Made by a program: the position numbers and the translations under genes | Notes under the pieces: model-generated | What the model saw: only the letters and a program-made list of their open reading frames with translations | What the model was told of the DNA's origin: nothing | Databases searched by the model: none | Assembly (NCBI GenBank): GCA_041664945.1 | Contig: JBAYJY010000131.1 | Span: 1-12,315 of the forward strand | Length of the DNA stretch: 12,315 nucleotides | Direction: 5' to 3' | Source of the DNA: JBAYJY01 sp041664945 | GTDB lineage: Bacteria > UBP15 > UBA6099 | Shown here: in pieces, positions 11,501 through 12,315 of the stretch | How the letters are laid out: every line of letters begins with the position of its first letter | How positions within the stretch are numbered: the first letter of the stretch is position 1

Positions 11501-12315
11501 CCGAAAGTGCGTTTTCACGGTTTCAACTACGGTCTGCCCGAGCGGCACGGCAGGCGCCGGATGTGACTTCATGGTCTCTCAGGGCGACTGCGACGCGGAC
11601 GGCCTGACGAACCTGACAGATACCAACCCCTGCATCAATGAAACCGGCGTGACAATCGGCGAAGGCGGCGAGATTCAGGAATTCTGCCCGGCCGGAACCG
11701 ACGCCAGCGGCAGAGATATGAAAGCCTACCCGGATGTTGACGGCGACGGCGCGTTGAATGAATACGACTCGTGCCCCTGCATGTTCGGCACAGCAAGCAA
11801 CGATTTCTGTCCGGGCGCTCCGACATTCTGCCCGGAAGGCCAGTTCCTCGACGAATTCTACGGCGCCTGCGTAACAGTTTGCCCGGCGCCGAGAGTGGCT
11901 GATGCCGCCACAAAGAAATGCGTTTGCCAGCCCGGTCTCGTTCTCGATGAGATGACCGGCGAATGCACGAACTCCTGCCCGGAAGGAATGGCGCTTTCTC
12001 AGGACGGCACATACTGCGTCTGCAGCGGTTCCACTCCGTACATGGACCAGTTCACGGGCGGCTGTGTCGCTCAGTGCGCCGGCGTTCAAATACCGGTTAT
12101 GGATAATTACTCGAATCAACAGTACTGCGCTTGCCCGCAGGGCTCAAGCCCGAGCTATATCGACGGCGATTATGCCTGTGTCTGCGGCGCCGGCGGACTT
12201 CCGGACCCCATTACCAAGGAATGCCCGCTCCGGCCGGAATGCGCTGTCACCGAGAACCGACCGATCGGCTGCGACTGCACGTTCAGCGAACAGTGCGGCC
12301 CGGACTATAACAACA
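8556..12315 (+). CDS. Giant exported Cys-rich mosaic surface protein with FecR domain, 3'-partial
   Basis: The frame stays open for 1253 codons and runs off the window. The ATG has GGGGAGGG just upstream. A Sec signal (CKRNVR then a hydrophobic core, cut after LRA, about residue 28) sends it out of the cell. In order: FecR domain 33-190 with TPTAVAGVRGTE at 135-146; C-x5-C-x4-C-x4-C unit 205-221; two C-x6-C-x5-CC-x3-C-x4-C repeats 233-288; Thr-rich linker 296-370; Ig-like segment 372-452; undefined beta-rich part to 575. Then come four DGxDNDxDGxxDE motifs (586-688), a C-x8-C-x5-C-x8-C motif twice (626-650, 792-816), thrombospondin-3-like Asp loops (742-785, 1010-1026, 1060-1075) and EGF/TIL-like CxCPxG repeats from about 830 on. 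It is likely a calcium- and disulfide-stabilised cell-surface or matrix protein. Unlike regulatory FecR it has no neighbouring sigma factor. Function is unknown. Confidence 0.9.
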   Translation, partial: MCKRNVRWLLLATVLLVVAIAAPMRLRAIPVTASLTGISGQVQVMLPGGSWQPAKDNMALPNGTMVKTGAKSSATVKWSSQNVMKLTPFTNFTVKNIDIDPRSKTVTSNMELFSGKVKMKAEKLANPNSEFTVTTPTAVAGVRGTEADIENTAENTTNVTTRDGEMAVTAQGQTVSVPGGTTVSVNPGQAPSQPKTISKDEMNKCEDDNDCVSGKCEGGICKMEDKAMQGGACVIDGSSCNGNGNCCSKNCENGLCAPAPVAAACIPDASSCQAGTECCSGVCADGKCAPKTAAATEGTTGAATGTVTTGSASGTVTTGTGTSTTTTDANTGTTTTTTTSTDANTGAVTTTTTTTTDGETNTTDETEESTGPELIIASPPDGFTSCPYVTVSGFASPGTSVILDNIDLMKDSRTSKYPDGSFSLSNYKLMDCTKALVFIAKDSSGKETRVVVTSGATANAAAMGVKLTGLSLVLQQDGAWYGGLTTVTAKAIAKSSTPFTGAILVNFKGPNGLFYGNMTMMPISGLSSATNNAGQIDYYAQAELQIPTGPANPFTVIAEVPGLPAAQGSVVVKAYNCTPTPMIPADGIDNDCDARIGEDPIDGIDNDFDGLVDEDSPAVAASASVCQAILVKDTCWATNGCKWDNAVNKCFSAGVQCGDSIDNDRDGRIDEEALDGVDNDGDGRIDEDTMCECDTTDLYADCDFDTVLNGVDCNPFDKNVIITKSSPACAVKCDAQASPEADCDNDGLNNSEEMAVGTNPYNKDTDGDAFGDLAELESHFNPLDPASKPSNCSAHLHSDMCAIDPNCLWDAALLACKQRYEAIAPTVGGAVICIGGQVASPDGKCFCPAGMVWNAANQFCEMPSYTRCASMTYFDNATGGCVPTCTGGQLNDNTTGTCYCPDGKFLGPDGYCIAAVDCPASKGFVIDPATQACICNDAVTPFFDELQGACVAECSGGQVGDHTADYCVCPAGATGSYLDMNARKCVFTVSTTVCPSGTAGAGCDFMVSQGDCDADGLTNLTDTNPCINETGVTIGEGGEIQEFCPAGTDASGRDMKAYPDVDGDGALNEYDSCPCMFGTASNDFCPGAPTFCPEGQFLDEFYGACVTVCPAPRVADAATKKCVCQPGLVLDEMTGECTNSCPEGMALSQDGTYCVCSGSTPYMDQFTGGCVAQCAGVQIPVMDNYSNQQYCACPQGSSPSYIDGDYACVCGAGGLPDPITKECPLRPECAVTENRPIGCDCTFSEQCGPDYNN
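9441..9665 (+). repeat. Thr-rich low-complexity linker with ACN microsatellite
   Basis: This encodes residues 296-370, mostly Thr with Gly, Ala and Asp. ACA/ACT/ACC/ACG triplets run in series. The unit TDANTG occurs twice with a period of 14 codons (Asp328 and Asp342). It separates the N-terminal FecR/knot part from the Ig-like part and probably forms an extended, flexible stalk. In-frame slippage could vary its length. Confidence 0.75.

Noticed and set aside
10311..12185. CRISPR-like or short tandem DNA repeats in the giant gene
   Set aside because: The repetition is at protein level (acidic motifs and Cys-rich repeats) with diverged DNA; there are no spacers of constant length.

Overview
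The window looks like chromosomal DNA of a Gram-negative-type or candidate-phylum bacterium that has not been well characterised. It has Sec signal peptides, sigma70-like promoters, Shine-Dalgarno sites, a CRP/FNR regulator, and a very long secreted Cys-rich protein with DGxDND-type metal-binding motifs. Such proteins are common in Myxococcota-like, Bradymonadia-like and several uncultured phyla. No ribosomal or marker gene is present, so I cannot name the lineage. There is no tRNA, rRNA, CRISPR array, transposase or phage gene.

Left part (1-5393). A purine-rich non-coding tract with a 7-bp tandem repeat precedes a large minus-strand gene for an exported transglutaminase-fold protein (254-2767). 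One copy each of an imperfect 54-bp direct repeat lies on either side of this gene. A roughly 540-bp intergenic region follows. It leads into a compact two-gene HEPN/MNT (toxin-antitoxin type) unit on the plus strand (3312-3991), whose near-consensus promoter appears to produce an almost leaderless mRNA. Convergent to it is a minus-strand pair: a four-helix membrane protein followed by an NAD-dependent epimerase/dehydratase-like SDR that starts at TTG (5393-4023).

Middle (5394-8184). A divergent promoter region serves a plus-strand N-acyl-D-amino-acid deacylase-like metallo-amidohydrolase (5572-7314). After it comes a CRP/FNR-family regulator (7501-8184).

Right part (8185-12315). A 371-bp AT-rich regulatory region separates the regulator from a very large gene that starts at 8556 and runs off the window without a stop (1253 codons visible). 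The region carries two tandem CRP-type operators (8254-8269 and 8277-8292), a GC-only palindrome and three spaced copies of an 8-mer. The large product is an exported mosaic: FecR-type domain, two cystine-knot-spaced repeats, a Thr-rich linker, an Ig-like segment, four MopE-like acidic motifs, thrombospondin-3-like calcium loops and a run of EGF/TIL-like CxCPxG repeats.

The most interesting unit is the right-hand one: a CRP-like regulator with an intact DNA-reading helix but an altered adenine pocket, two matching operators just after its stop codon, and then a giant disulfide-rich surface protein. I read this as a self-contained regulator, operator and surface-protein module. The operators and the motifs are seen in the sequence; the functional link is inferred.
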